Assembly: GCA_022841645.1 (NCBI GenBank)
Contig: JALHRC010000001.1
Span: 1-33,345 of the forward strand
DNA length: 33,345 nt
Reading direction: 5' to 3'
DNA from: Minisyncoccota bacterium
Lineage (GTDB): Bacteria; Patescibacteriota; Minisyncoccia; Phycocordibacterales; UBA918
Shown here: positions 18,503-27,731 of the stretch, in pieces
Layout of the letters: each line of letters starts with the position of its first letter
Numbering within the stretch: position 1 is the first letter of the stretch
Made by a program: the position numbers and the translations under genes
Notes under the pieces: generated by a model
Seen by the model: only the letters and a program-made list of their open reading frames with translations
The model's database searches: none
Told to the model about the DNA's origin: nothing

Positions 18503-20323
18503 ATGAAAAAAATACCCTCGCGATTACTTTTTAGCACGTTGGCCGCAACTCTTTTTATTTCGTTTTCCTCGCCAGTAGAGGCTGCGTGGATTGAGCGTAC
18601 GAACCCGGGTATTTTTGATTGGTCTGACATCGTATATGTGTCGGATGGGTCAAAAATAGTTGCGGTAGAAAATGGAGTTGGTTATCTTTTTATATCATCT
18701 GATGATGGTGCCACGTGGTCGACTTCGACCAGTGCCGGCGTGCGGAACTGGCGGGCGGTTGACGCTTCAAGTGATGGTACGGTGATTGTGGGCGCCGAGC
18801 AAAATGGTCCGATTTACACGTCCATAGACGGCGGTGCGACGTGGACAGTAGCGTCTACTGCTGGATCACGTTTCTGGAATGATGTTGCGGTTTCGGGAGA
18901 CGGGACAAAACTAGCTGCGGTGTTCGGCACTTCCGGTGTCACTGGTTATGTGCTTACCTCCACTGACGGCGGTGCCACATGGGCAACCTCAACAGCGGTT
19001 GGTCAATACTCCAGCTACGACATTACCGCCTCAGACGATGGGACAATAGTAGCGGTGACTGCGCACAATGGTCCAATTGTAACGTCAAGCAATGGCGGTG
19101 CCACGTGGGCAACCTCGACAGGGGCTGGCGTTCGGCAATGGAATCAGATTGATTCGTCTGCCGACGGCACCAGCCTGGTGGCCGTTGTTGGCGGAAATAA
19201 CCACATTTATATCTCTGGCAACGGTGGTGTGAGCTGGGCCACTTCAACCAATGCCGGGGCTCGAGGATGGCTCGCGGTAACCGTTTCCGCAGATGCTGAA
19301 TTTATTGCAGCTGCTGACAGTGACGGGTATATTTACACCAGTGATGACGGCGGTGCCACATGGTCTGCAGCCATCGAAGCGGGAGAAAGACCCTGGTATG
19401 GCATTTCAGTCACCGCAAATGGTGCCAAAGTCGCTGCCATTGACTACTTTGGAGAAGAAGGAGCGGGGGGCTACATTTATACGTTTAGTTCAGTAATTGA
19501 TACTGCTCCCACTGTTACTACGGGCGATGCGTCTTTAGTGGAGCGGACCGCGGCTCGTCTGGGTGGCACAATTATTGCGGTCGGCAGTCCTGCACCTACC
19601 ACTCGAGGTTTTACCTACGGCACTACCGCGGCGTACGGAGCTACTACCACTGAGTCTGGCACATTCTCGACCGGAGCTTTTTTGGCAGATATTTCTAACC
19701 TTAACTGCAACACCACCTACCATTTCACCGCCTATGCTACCAATGATGTCGGTACTGCGTATGGAAGCGATACTATCTTTACCACGAGCGCCTGTGCTTC
19801 ATCTGGGGGAGGTGGAGGGGGTGGTAGAAGTCGCTCTCGTTCAAACATAGCAACAGCTCCAACAACTCCGGCGGTGATGGCAACCACCACACTAGTTCTC
19901 CCCGTTGCTCCGCAATTGGTTGGTAGCACTATACCCATCACCTCCCTCAGCAATGATGAGGCCGCTCGTCAGCTTTTGATTCAGCTAATTTTACTCCTGC
20001 TCCAAAATCGAGGAACTGTACTTACCAACGGTGCAGTTACACAAGCGAGCACTACAGTCCTCTTAGTGTCGAGATTAAATCCAGTACCCAACAGTGACCT
20101 TGAGGCTGGCATGAGGGGACCATTGGTGCGTGATTTGAAAGAGATTTTGATTCGTGCGAATCGCGGTCCGCGCGCACTGCGACTACTGCGTATTGATACC
20201 GGGGACATATTCGACTCGTTTACAGCGATGGCGGTTGCTGAATATCAACGTTCAGTGGGTCTGCCTGCTACAGGATATTTTGGTCCTTTGACGCGAGCAA
20301 AGTTACGTTCAGAGGGTTTTTAA
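18503..20323 (+). CDS. Secreted surface protein: Asp-box (BNR/sortilin-like) repeats, Fn3-like region, Gly/Arg/Ser linker, C-terminal PG-binding-like domain
   Basis: Signal peptide; six S/T-x-D/N-x-G-x-T-W motifs; FTYGTTAAYG...; LRIDTGDIFDSFTAMAVAEYQRSVGLPATGYFGPLTRAKL. Confidence 0.85.
   Translation: MKKIPSRLLFSTLAATLFISFSSPVEAAWIERTNPGIFDWSDIVYVSDGSKIVAVENGVGYLFISSDDGATWSTSTSAGVRNWRAVDASSDGTVIVGAEQNGPIYTSIDGGATWTVASTAGSRFWNDVAVSGDGTKLAAVFGTSGVTGYVLTSTDGGATWATSTAVGQYSSYDITASDDGTIVAVTAHNGPIVTSSNGGATWATSTGAGVRQWNQIDSSADGTSLVAVVGGNNHIYISGNGGVSWATSTNAGARGWLAVTVSADAEFIAAADSDGYIYTSDDGGATWSAAIEAGERPWYGISVTANGAKVAAIDYFGEEGAGGYIYTFSSVIDTAPTVTTGDASLVERTAARLGGTIIAVGSPAPTTRGFTYGTTAAYGATTTESGTFSTGAFLADISNLNCNTTYHFTAYATNDVGTAYGSDTIFTTSACASSGGGGGGGRSRSRSNIATAPTTPAVMATTTLVLPVAPQLVGSTIPITSLSNDEAARQLLIQLILLLLQNRGTVLTNGAVTQASTTVLLVSRLNPVPNSDLEAGMRGPLVRDLKEILIRANRGPRALRLLRIDTGDIFDSFTAMAVAEYQRSVGLPATGYFGPLTRAKLRSEGF
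18697..19366 (+). repeat. Six degenerate ~126-bp coding repeats (Asp-box)
   Basis: Recurring gaNGgcGGTGCCACgTGG-type core encoding DGGATW at regular spacing. Confidence 0.8.
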
Positions 20324-20393
20324 AGCCCGTACTTTATTTTAGAGCGGTTACTTACGTGCAATTGGCGTTGTTGATAATGACGCCAACAACGAG

Positions 20394-20642
20394 CATAGTT
20401 ATTAAAAAAAGTCGTTGTCTACGTTGTGCACGAAGGCCCCCACGTTTTTCGGCATGTTAATTATTTATGCGAAAAGGTCGGGATACAGGTGCCGACCGAT
20501 ACCCTAAGAGATGGAGAGGAGTCAGAGGCAAGAAGACTACGACGGCACACGACCACCAACCCGTTTTGAATGTTTCTGGATTCCCCTTGAGCGCGGACAC
20601 GTTCTTGAATCAGGGATGGGGCAGATGCTGCATGCTATCTAA
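20394..20642 (+). pseudogene. Decayed, internally deleted copy of the Nudix gene at 18070-18495
   Basis: AGTCGTTGTCTACGTTGTGCACGAAGGC...ACCCTAAGAGATGGAGAGGAG joined to AAGAAGACTACGACGG...CTTGAGCGCGGACACGTTCTTGAATCAGGGATGGGGCAG; close to 18070-18210 and 18378-18475, with about 165 bp deleted. Confidence 0.88.
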
Positions 20643-20713
20643 AAGACCCACCCCAATAAATACGTATTTATTATAGTACATTAAAGCCCCTCTCTTCTTG
20701 GGGTAGATGTTTG

Positions 20714-21232
20714 TTACCCAAGATGCCACGCTGCGCCATCGTCAACAAGTTGAAGAACTGGTACTGTCGTTTCAGTCGACTCTAAGGCAGTTGTGAGAAC
20801 GTTGGGATAGGTGGCACCGTCAATTCCAACAATGATGAGGTGCATAGATGATTGTCGACATAGCTGCTCCATGATGCCGGTGTCGGTAACGGTGGTAACC
20901 AAGAGTGCAAACGGATCATGACGCGTTCCGGCGCGGATCGCGGCTAAGGTTGCGTCAGGGGCGTTTTCGGCTACTACTGAGTAGAGGATTGATGTTGGTA
21001 GCTCTGGAGGTAGGGTGCTGTCGATAAACACCGCTGCTACGAATGCAACCGCAGCTAGGTCCTCACCAAGATCATTTTTAAGCCCGGCCGCAAGTGTGTG
21101 GGCGAGAGCGGAAAAGAGCGCTCGCCGCCGCTGGTCGCTGCTGCTTATTACCACTAGTATTCCCTTGCCTGTCTCTAGCCGTTTTCTTACTACTTCCGTA
21201 TCTTTCCCAAGGAGGTTTGTTAGTGGTTCCAT
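20714..21232 (-). CDS. Hypothetical protein, possibly a degenerate secretion/pilus ATPase-like domain
   Basis: Complete ORF in intergenic space; GKGILVVISSSDQRRRALFSALAHTLAAGL and AIRAGTRHDPFALLVTTVTD loosely resemble GspE/PilB segments without Walker A. Confidence 0.5.
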   Translation of the reverse strand: MEPLTNLLGKDTEVVRKRLETGKGILVVISSSDQRRRALFSALAHTLAAGLKNDLGEDLAAVAFVAAVFIDSTLPPELPTSILYSVVAENAPDATLAAIRAGTRHDPFALLVTTVTDTGIMEQLCRQSSMHLIIVGIDGATYPNVLTTALESTETTVPVLQLVDDGAAWHLG

Positions 21233-21303
21233 AGTCTGTCTATAGTAGCAAACTATACGGCCTTTTACCTAGACAGGGGAGGGCAGTGGGTGACGAAATA
21301 TGC

Positions 21304-21309
21304 TATAAT
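21304..21309 (+). promoter_or_regulatory. Extended -10 (TGCTATAAT) of gyrB
   Basis: tgcTATAAT 42 nt before ATG. Confidence 0.5.
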
Positions 21310-21351
21310 ACCGGAGTATTTAGCGTATTTTTAGCACGGTAATTTTCGGAC

Positions 21352-23415
21352 ATGGCAGAGAAAAAGAGTAACTATGACGCCTCGGCGATCTCGGTCCTGG
21401 AGGGTCTTGATCCGGTGCGCAAGCGCCCGGGCATGTACATCGGCACTACTGGTCCCGATGGTCTTCATCACCTTATTTGGGAAGTCTTTGATAATTCACG
21501 CGACGAGGCGATGGGTGGCTTTGCCGACCGCATTGAAGTCACGCTTCTCCCCGACAACTACATCCGCGTAGCGGACAACGGTCGCGGTATCCCGGTCGAC
21601 ATGCACAAGCAGACAAAAGTTTCTGCTCTTGAGACCATCATGACCACGCTTCATGCGGGTGGTAAATTCGGTGGGGAAGGGTACAAAGTGTCGGGTGGTC
21701 TTCACGGGGTGGGCGTCTCGGTAGTGAATGCACTCTCGACCCACGTAATTGCCGAAGTGCACCGCGATGGCGGCTACTACATTCAGGAGTACAACATCGG
21801 CAAGCCAAAGTCGAAGGTAAAGAAGGTCAGTGACAGCAAGCAGCAGGGCACCATCATCACTTTCCAGGCCGATGTATCAATTTTTAAAGAAATAGTTTTT
21901 GACTGGAAGCGTATTGTGTCGCACTTGCGTCAGCAGGCGTATCTCGTGAAGGCCATGCGGCTTTCGGTCATTGATGCGCGCGACCTCGACGAGAAGGCTC
22001 AGAAGAAGCTCGACATGCGTGGCGTGCAGTATCTCTCTGACCTGGCACTTGAGGTACCGCACCAGCACTTTTACTTCGAAGGGGGTCTGCGATCATTGGT
22101 GGCTTTCAACAACCAGTACCAGAAGCCGATTCATAAAAATATTTTCTACGTCGAGAAAAATAACGTTGACAGTGCCGTGCTCTCAGTCGAAGTGGCGCTG
22201 CAGTACGTCGATGACCTTAGTCCACGCATTTCGGCGTTTGCAAACAACATCTACAACCCCGAGCACGGCACCCATATCACCGGCTTTAAAACCGCGCTTA
22301 CCCGTACGCTCAATAATTACGCCAAAAAGAACAACTTCTTTTCGGTGAAAGATAAAGACGCTGGTTTTACGGGCGACGACGTCCTTGAAGGTATTACCGC
22401 CGTGGTCTCGATTAAGATGCCAGAAATTCAATTTGAAGGCCAGACAAAAGCCAAACTTGGCTCGGTCGAAGCGCGTAGTGCTACTGAATCCGTATTCGGC
22501 GAAGCGTTTAATGAGTGGCTTGAGGAGCACCCCGACGACGCCAAGCAGATCATCAATAAAGTTATCTTGGCCGTGAAGGCGCGCAAGGCCGCGAAGGCTG
22601 CTAAAGATAGTGTGCTGCGCAAGGGTGCGCTTGAAGGCCTGTCGCTTCCCGGCAAGCTGGCTGATTGTCAGTCCAAGCGCGCTGAAGATTCGGAGCTGTT
22701 TATCGTAGAGGGAGACTCGGCCGGTGGTTCTGCTAAGATGGGCCGCGATCGTAAAACGCAGGCTATCTTGCCGCTGCGCGGCAAGATTCTTAACGTCGAA
22801 CGGGCCCGTATCGATAAAATGCTCGCTTCCGAGCAGATCAAAAATCTCGTGATCGCACTTGGTACCGCCATTGGCGACGTCTTCGATATCGGCCGCTTGC
22901 GCTACCACAAAATCATTATCGCGACCGATGCCGACGTTGACGGTGCACACATCCGCACGCTGCTCCTCACGCTCTTTTACCGCTACTTCCGCCCGCTCCT
23001 TGATACCGGCTACATCTATATCGCTCAGCCCCCACTGTATAAAATCCAGAAGGGAAAGGAGATTCGCTATGCCTTTAGCGACCCGGAAAAGTTCATGGTG
23101 CTTAAGGAGCTAGGTGTAGAAGAAAATGTCGAAGTGGGAGAAGGTGATGACGAGGCTGAAGAACCGGAAGATGAAGCGGTGGCCACTAAGAAAAATACCA
23201 AGGTCCGTATTCAGCGTTATAAAGGTCTTGGTGAAATGAACGCCGACGAGCTATGGGAGACCACCATGAATCCAGAACATCGTGTCCTCAAGCAAGTCAC
23301 CATTGATGACGGTCAGATGGCCGATAAGGTGTTCGACATTCTCATGGGGACTGACGTAGCGAGTCGTAAATCATTTATCCAAAGCAACGCCAAGATGGCG
23401 AATTTGGATATTTAA
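21352..23415 (+). CDS. gyrB: DNA gyrase subunit B
   Basis: SVLEGLDPVRKRPGMYIGTTGPDGLHHLIWEVFDNSRDEA, EGDSAGGSAKMGRDRKTQAILPLRGKILNVE, RYKGLGEMNADELWETTM. Confidence 0.96.
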   Translation: MAEKKSNYDASAISVLEGLDPVRKRPGMYIGTTGPDGLHHLIWEVFDNSRDEAMGGFADRIEVTLLPDNYIRVADNGRGIPVDMHKQTKVSALETIMTTLHAGGKFGGEGYKVSGGLHGVGVSVVNALSTHVIAEVHRDGGYYIQEYNIGKPKSKVKKVSDSKQQGTIITFQADVSIFKEIVFDWKRIVSHLRQQAYLVKAMRLSVIDARDLDEKAQKKLDMRGVQYLSDLALEVPHQHFYFEGGLRSLVAFNNQYQKPIHKNIFYVEKNNVDSAVLSVEVALQYVDDLSPRISAFANNIYNPEHGTHITGFKTALTRTLNNYAKKNNFFSVKDKDAGFTGDDVLEGITAVVSIKMPEIQFEGQTKAKLGSVEARSATESVFGEAFNEWLEEHPDDAKQIINKVILAVKARKAAKAAKDSVLRKGALEGLSLPGKLADCQSKRAEDSELFIVEGDSAGGSAKMGRDRKTQAILPLRGKILNVERARIDKMLASEQIKNLVIALGTAIGDVFDIGRLRYHKIIIATDADVDGAHIRTLLLTLFYRYFRPLLDTGYIYIAQPPLYKIQKGKEIRYAFSDPEKFMVLKELGVEENVEVGEGDDEAEEPEDEAVATKKNTKVRIQRYKGLGEMNADELWETTMNPEHRVLKQVTIDDGQMADKVFDILMGTDVASRKSFIQSNAKMANLDI

Positions 23416-23425
23416 GAAGTCCAAC

Positions 23426-23475
23426 TACAAACAAAACCGCCGGGAGCCCAAGGGCTCCCGGCGGTTTTGTTTGTA
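23426..23475. terminator. Bidirectional terminator, 24-bp perfect stem
   Basis: TACAAACAAAACCGCCGGGAGCCC-AA-GGGCTCCCGGCGGTTTTGTTTGTA between convergent genes. Confidence 0.85.
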
Positions 23476-23485
23476 TGCGCAGTTT

Positions 23486-24529
23486 CTAGCGGAGGACGCT
23501 CAGCTGTAGTGAAAAGCTATCGTTGCCACTGCTGCGGTCCTCGGACGATTCAATACGTGCTCGGAGCGTTTCCACTCGACTGTTGTTACGGGGAAGGGTA
23601 AAGCGCAGGGTGTAAATGGCGCGCTCGCTTGGTTTGAGTGCGGCTACGTCCTCTGCCTCGTACTCTGAGCCATCAGGCAACTCAACCGTCAGGTCGAAGC
23701 GGTCTGAAGTTTTGCTGCCGTAGTTGCGCACCTCGATCTGTACCGCGTTCTGTTCGCCCGAAAGGAGGCTGCCGCGGTTTACAAAGATGCCATTGTTGCT
23801 GATAGTACCGGCCCCTACGAAACGTACGCCCAGGTCGACGTTACCCTGTGGGTTTGAGGTTGGGTAGTAACTGTAGGTCACGTACTGTACGACTGGTCGG
23901 GGTGCTACGGGAGTGGTGGGCGTGACGGGGGTAGTCGGTGTCGGAGTGGTGACCTCGGGTGTGGGGGTTTCCACCACTACCACCGGTAGTGGAGTCACGG
24001 CTCCTGGTTTTGGCGCTATTGCCAGCTCACCTTCGCCGTTGACGCGCGCGGTGGTATCGTTGGTGCCAAAAAAGGCGACTGCGTAGGGCAGGACGACAGT
24101 CTGATCGCTGTTGTTTGTGATACGGAGGCGAATGCTGTCGACGTCGCCCACACTGTACCCAACATCGCACCGTACCTCGCGCGCCACGTCGTCGGTCAGG
24201 AGTTCAACGGTGACGTCGGGCGTGCAGCTGTGGGTGAAGGTGTAGGTGCCACTGCGGCCACTTTTCTCCCAGCTCAGCGTTACCTCATCTGTGGCGCTTT
24301 CGCTCGGGGTTACGTTCACTACTAACGTGTCACTCTGAGGGCCGCGCAGGCTCTCAGCCAAGTTCGCTAGGTACGAAAAAGCACTAGGAAGCAGCCGAAC
24401 TGCCATAATTGACAGCCACGCTACGAGGAGCGCTGCGACAATAAAGCCAATAATAACAAGCGCATTAAGGGTCTTTTGGGGCGGGGGGGTTGCGGGGCCA
24501 GTAGTTGGCTCGGGAGTGTGAGTTGTCAT
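23486..24529 (-). CDS. Membrane-anchored protein with C-terminal CARDB-like domain
   Basis: N-terminal TM; Pro/Thr-rich linker; NAVQIEVRNYGSKTSDRFDLTVELPDGSEYEAEDVAALKPSERAIYTLRFTLP. Confidence 0.7.
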   Translation of the reverse strand: MTTHTPEPTTGPATPPPQKTLNALVIIGFIVAALLVAWLSIMAVRLLPSAFSYLANLAESLRGPQSDTLVVNVTPSESATDEVTLSWEKSGRSGTYTFTHSCTPDVTVELLTDDVAREVRCDVGYSVGDVDSIRLRITNNSDQTVVLPYAVAFFGTNDTTARVNGEGELAIAPKPGAVTPLPVVVVETPTPEVTTPTPTTPVTPTTPVAPRPVVQYVTYSYYPTSNPQGNVDLGVRFVGAGTISNNGIFVNRGSLLSGEQNAVQIEVRNYGSKTSDRFDLTVELPDGSEYEAEDVAALKPSERAIYTLRFTLPRNNSRVETLRARIESSEDRSSGNDSFSLQLSVLR

Positions 24530-24644
24530 AATGAAACGCTACCCCTTATCTGTGGAAATGTCAATAAAAGGCGCGACAGCCGTGCTAGAGGGAGTATATT
24601 GACTTTTTGTTTAAAGTATGCTATCATAGAAGGATATTTTTGCT

Positions 24645-25328
24645 ATGTCAAATTTTATTTCCGTGAGTCCCGCCTTCAGTACGGTCGTCCGCAGTCGTGG
24701 CATGGCGTTTCTATTTGTCTTCTTTCTGGTCATGACACTGACGCAGATTGTCTTCTTGGCGCTCTCGCTGACGCCGACTGCGGTGGTGGAAACACCAATC
24801 GCGGACGAGCCTTTGCCTACTGCTACCGAGATGGTGGTCGAGTTTCCTGAACCAGTAGAAGAGCCAGAGCTCCCACAAAATGTCGATCCGCTCCCCCTCA
24901 CCCTTACTATTGATAAACTCGACCGCGAAGTGACGGTCCTTAATCCGGAGTCGCGCGCCATTAGTGATCTCGATGCTGCTCTCCTTGAAGGGGTAGTGCG
25001 TCATCCTGACTCGGCTACGTTTGCGACTGAAGGTACCATGTTTATCTTGGGCCACTCGAGCTACTTGCCGGTAGTAAACAACAAAAACTTTAAAGCCTTT
25101 AATGGTATCCAAAACCTCGTCTGGGGCGATACTATCCGCGTGCGTTCGTCTGACATGGAGTACGTGTATGAGGTAGAGCGCGTCTATAAAGCCCGCGCCA
25201 CCGACACCGAGGTAAAGATTACCGCTGCCGGTGCGCGTCTGACGCTCGCGACCTGCAATAGCTTTGGCACGAGCGACGATCGTTACATCGTTGAAGCAGT
25301 GTTGCGTACTAGCACCCCCATCTCATAA
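24645..25328 (+). CDS. Sortase family transpeptidase
   Basis: N-terminal TM; GTMFILGHSSYLP...LTLATCNSFGTSDDRYIVEAV (catalytic His and Cys contexts). Confidence 0.85.
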   Translation: MSNFISVSPAFSTVVRSRGMAFLFVFFLVMTLTQIVFLALSLTPTAVVETPIADEPLPTATEMVVEFPEPVEEPELPQNVDPLPLTLTIDKLDREVTVLNPESRAISDLDAALLEGVVRHPDSATFATEGTMFILGHSSYLPVVNNKNFKAFNGIQNLVWGDTIRVRSSDMEYVYEVERVYKARATDTEVKITAAGARLTLATCNSFGTSDDRYIVEAVLRTSTPIS

Positions 25329-25338
25329 TCACTCATTT

Positions 25339-26325
25339 ATGTCTACCTCGTTTGTTGCCGCCTTGCAGACACTTTCCACTACCGCGGTGGTAGGAAGTGT
25401 TGGTATCGCCCTCCTTCTTGCGGGTGCCTTTGGTCAGGGTGCTTTTATGACGTTTATTTTTTACACTCTGCTTACGCTGTTTTCAGTGATCGTAAGTTAT
25501 CGTCTCACGATGCGCCGCTACGTCACCCTCACTACGGCCGCGGTGGTAGAAGAGACGCCGGCGCTTTCGCCAGCCCATCGTTCGGTAATGGAGCGTCCTG
25601 ATTTGTTTCCTGCGGTGGTCATGCCGCCAGCCCGCGCAGCGAATGTACAGCACTTTAATGACCCTGGTGTCCCCGACAACTTGCCCGTAGTTGGCTACGC
25701 CGACGAAGCGGCCGCACATGTTACTGAAGTCGCCGCTGATGCGGAGGCCGAGCTCGCTCGTGACCTGGAAGCACAGGCCCATCAGGCGCACGTGCTCTTG
25801 TCGACCGACGCCCTGCGTCACTTTATCGCCACAATACCGCGCGGTGTTTCGCCCGAGGTCTTGATGAAAAGCGTACTCCTAAGCGCCAAGCAGCGTTATC
25901 CGTCGGAAGACGGCTGGGTGGTCGTGAGTGAAGCACGCATGCGTGAAGTGTGTGTAGAGTGTATGGCTGTGCCGATGGCCGCCTCAGATGAGGCACCCTA
26001 TGTGCCCACCGTGGTGCCGGCCGGTACCGGTTCACTGGCAGAAATGGTGGCGGCGGGAAACTTGAGTGCCGCTTACGGCCTCATTGGCCATCGACCGATG
26101 TTTGCTCTGGCTGACGCAGTGGCCGACTTTGATGCGCTCTATCGCAGTCGCGGTGGCGAAGACACCAACACGTCAGCGCTTCTCAAGGAGGTGACGGCCA
26201 ACATTTCAACTGACACTATTAAGGCTATTACGGTAGCGCTCACGAGTGCGCTTGATGGTACCTACACTGATGAAGCTGAGGCGGTCAAGACTGCCATTAT
26301 GAAGGCGATCAAAGTCCGCGGATAG
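25339..26325 (+). CDS. Hypothetical membrane protein
   Basis: Two N-terminal TM segments and a long soluble region; start trimmed to MSTSFVAALQ. Confidence 0.6.
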   Translation: MSTSFVAALQTLSTTAVVGSVGIALLLAGAFGQGAFMTFIFYTLLTLFSVIVSYRLTMRRYVTLTTAAVVEETPALSPAHRSVMERPDLFPAVVMPPARAANVQHFNDPGVPDNLPVVGYADEAAAHVTEVAADAEAELARDLEAQAHQAHVLLSTDALRHFIATIPRGVSPEVLMKSVLLSAKQRYPSEDGWVVVSEARMREVCVECMAVPMAASDEAPYVPTVVPAGTGSLAEMVAAGNLSAAYGLIGHRPMFALADAVADFDALYRSRGGEDTNTSALLKEVTANISTDTIKAITVALTSALDGTYTDEAEAVKTAIMKAIKVRG

Positions 26326-26326
26326 C

Positions 26327-26449
26327 ACAACTGGCAAAAGTCGCGAGCTGCATTGTCGCACTTCATTCGAAAACACTCATCGTACGTCAAAGTACGCCTC
26401 GTATTTTCTCACTCGTGCTTCGCGCATCTCATCGACTTTTGCCAGTTGT
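26327..26449. repeat. ~123-bp long imperfect inverted repeat with 17-bp perfect termini (MITE-like or structured RNA)
   Basis: ACAACTGGCAAAAGTCG (26327-26343) vs CGACTTTTGCCAGTTGT (26433-26449); inner pairings GCAC/GTGC, GAAAA/TTTTC, CGTAC/GTACG. Confidence 0.8.
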
Positions 26450-26511
26450 TGAATCCCGTATGAAGGGTGCCGCGAGGTGCTTATTTTTTGTACGGGTATA
26501 GAATAGGCGCT

Positions 26512-27669
26512 ATGGAACCCCTCGCCGTGCGCCTGCGCCCCAAAACCCTCAAAGACTACATCGGTCAGGAGCATTTGGTAGGGAAGGGCAAACCCCTGCG
26601 CGAAGCAATCGAGAAGAAGCATATTTTTTCGTTTATTCTGTGGGGACCGCCAGGAAGTGGCAAGACGACGCTGGCGCGTATTTACGCCAATGCCTTAGGT
26701 GCTCAGATTTTTGAACTGTCAGCGGTCTCGGCCGGGAAGGACGATATACGGCAGATCATCGAAGCTGGCAGTCTTGGTCGGCCGAAGGTGTTATTCCTCG
26801 ATGAGATTCATCGTTTTAATAAAGCCCAACAAGATTTTCTGTTACCGTATGTAGAAATGGGTGCGCTCACCCTCGTGGGAGCGACTACCGAGAATCCGTC
26901 GTTTGAAGTGATACCGGCGCTTCTCTCGCGTTGTCGCGTGTTCGTACTTCAAGAACTTACAGAGAAAGATATGAAGACGATTCTCAAGCGCACCAAATAT
27001 GACGTGCCTAAGGAGGCGGCCGAGTGGCTCATTGCACTCGCCGAAGGTGACGCGCGGCAAATGCTCACGGTACTTGATGCCGCACAGGAGCTGTATGGCA
27101 CAGTCACGCTCGACTCGCTTAAGAATACCGTCCAGTCAAAGCACCTACGCTACGATAAAAAGGGCGAAGAACACTACAACACCATCTCAGCGTACATAAA
27201 AAGTCTGCGGGCTGGGGATGCTGACGCCGCGCTCTATTACCTCGCGCGTATGGTCGACGCTGGTGAAGACCCCAAGTTTATTGCGCGAAGGATGGTGGTA
27301 TTTGCAAGCGAAGACATTGGCCTCGCGCAGCCGACGGCGCTCGTAGTCGCAAACGAAGTCTTTCGCGCGGTGGAAATCATCGGCTACCCTGAAGCGCAGA
27401 TCAACCTCGCCCACGGCACTGCCTATCTCGCACAATCAAAGAAAGACCGTCGCTCCTACGACGCATACTTCGCTGCGCTTGCGGACGTAAAAGCGCACGG
27501 TAACTTACCGATCCCGCTTCACGTGCGTAATGCACCAACCAAACTCATGAAGGAACTCAGGTATGGCGAAGGGCAAAAGTGGGAGGCCGGTTTTTCCCAT
27601 GAGAAAGGCTACTTGCCTGAGAAACTGAAAGGGAAGCGGTATTTGCAGCAAAAAACGAAAGATGAGTAG
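26512..27669 (+). CDS. rarA: Replication-associated recombination protein A (AAA+ ATPase, MgsA/RarA)
   Basis: [66 protein letters not shown]. Confidence 0.93.
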   Translation: MEPLAVRLRPKTLKDYIGQEHLVGKGKPLREAIEKKHIFSFILWGPPGSGKTTLARIYANALGAQIFELSAVSAGKDDIRQIIEAGSLGRPKVLFLDEIHRFNKAQQDFLLPYVEMGALTLVGATTENPSFEVIPALLSRCRVFVLQELTEKDMKTILKRTKYDVPKEAAEWLIALAEGDARQMLTVLDAAQELYGTVTLDSLKNTVQSKHLRYDKKGEEHYNTISAYIKSLRAGDADAALYYLARMVDAGEDPKFIARRMVVFASEDIGLAQPTALVVANEVFRAVEIIGYPEAQINLAHGTAYLAQSKKDRRSYDAYFAALADVKAHGNLPIPLHVRNAPTKLMKELRYGEGQKWEAGFSHEKGYLPEKLKGKRYLQQKTKDE

Positions 27670-27671
27670 TG

Positions 27672-27703
27672 TTAACAGGGCGGCACCTATGGTGCTGCCC
27701 TGT
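27672..27703 (+). terminator. Terminator-like hairpin
   Basis: AACAGGGCGGCACC-TAT-GGTGCTGCCCTGTT. Confidence 0.65.
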
Positions 27704-27731
27704 TGTATACTCAAAGTATCAATAAAATTAT

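Noticed and set aside
18697-19366. CRISPR-like regular repeats
   Set aside because: The ~126-bp periodicity is in frame within a CDS and encodes Asp-box motifs; no conserved direct repeats with unique spacers
20261-20278. LPATG sortase-like motif in the 18503 surface protein, with a sortase in the same window
   Set aside because: LPATG lies within the conserved VGLPATGYFGP segment of the PG-binding domain and is not followed by a TM helix and basic tail, so it is probably coincidental
20467-20676. 69-aa ORF in the Nudix pseudogene region
   Set aside because: Frame does not match the Nudix protein; a by-product of the decayed copy
22183-22950. 255-aa minus-strand ORF inside gyrB
   Set aside because: Shadow ORF antisense to conserved gyrB with no recognisable domain
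26327-26456. Possible integron attC site (GTTGAAT at the right end resembles GTTRRRY)
   Set aside because: The left end does not provide a matching RYYYAAC complementary to it; the perfect 17-bp pairing is offset from the putative R boxes and no integrase is seen
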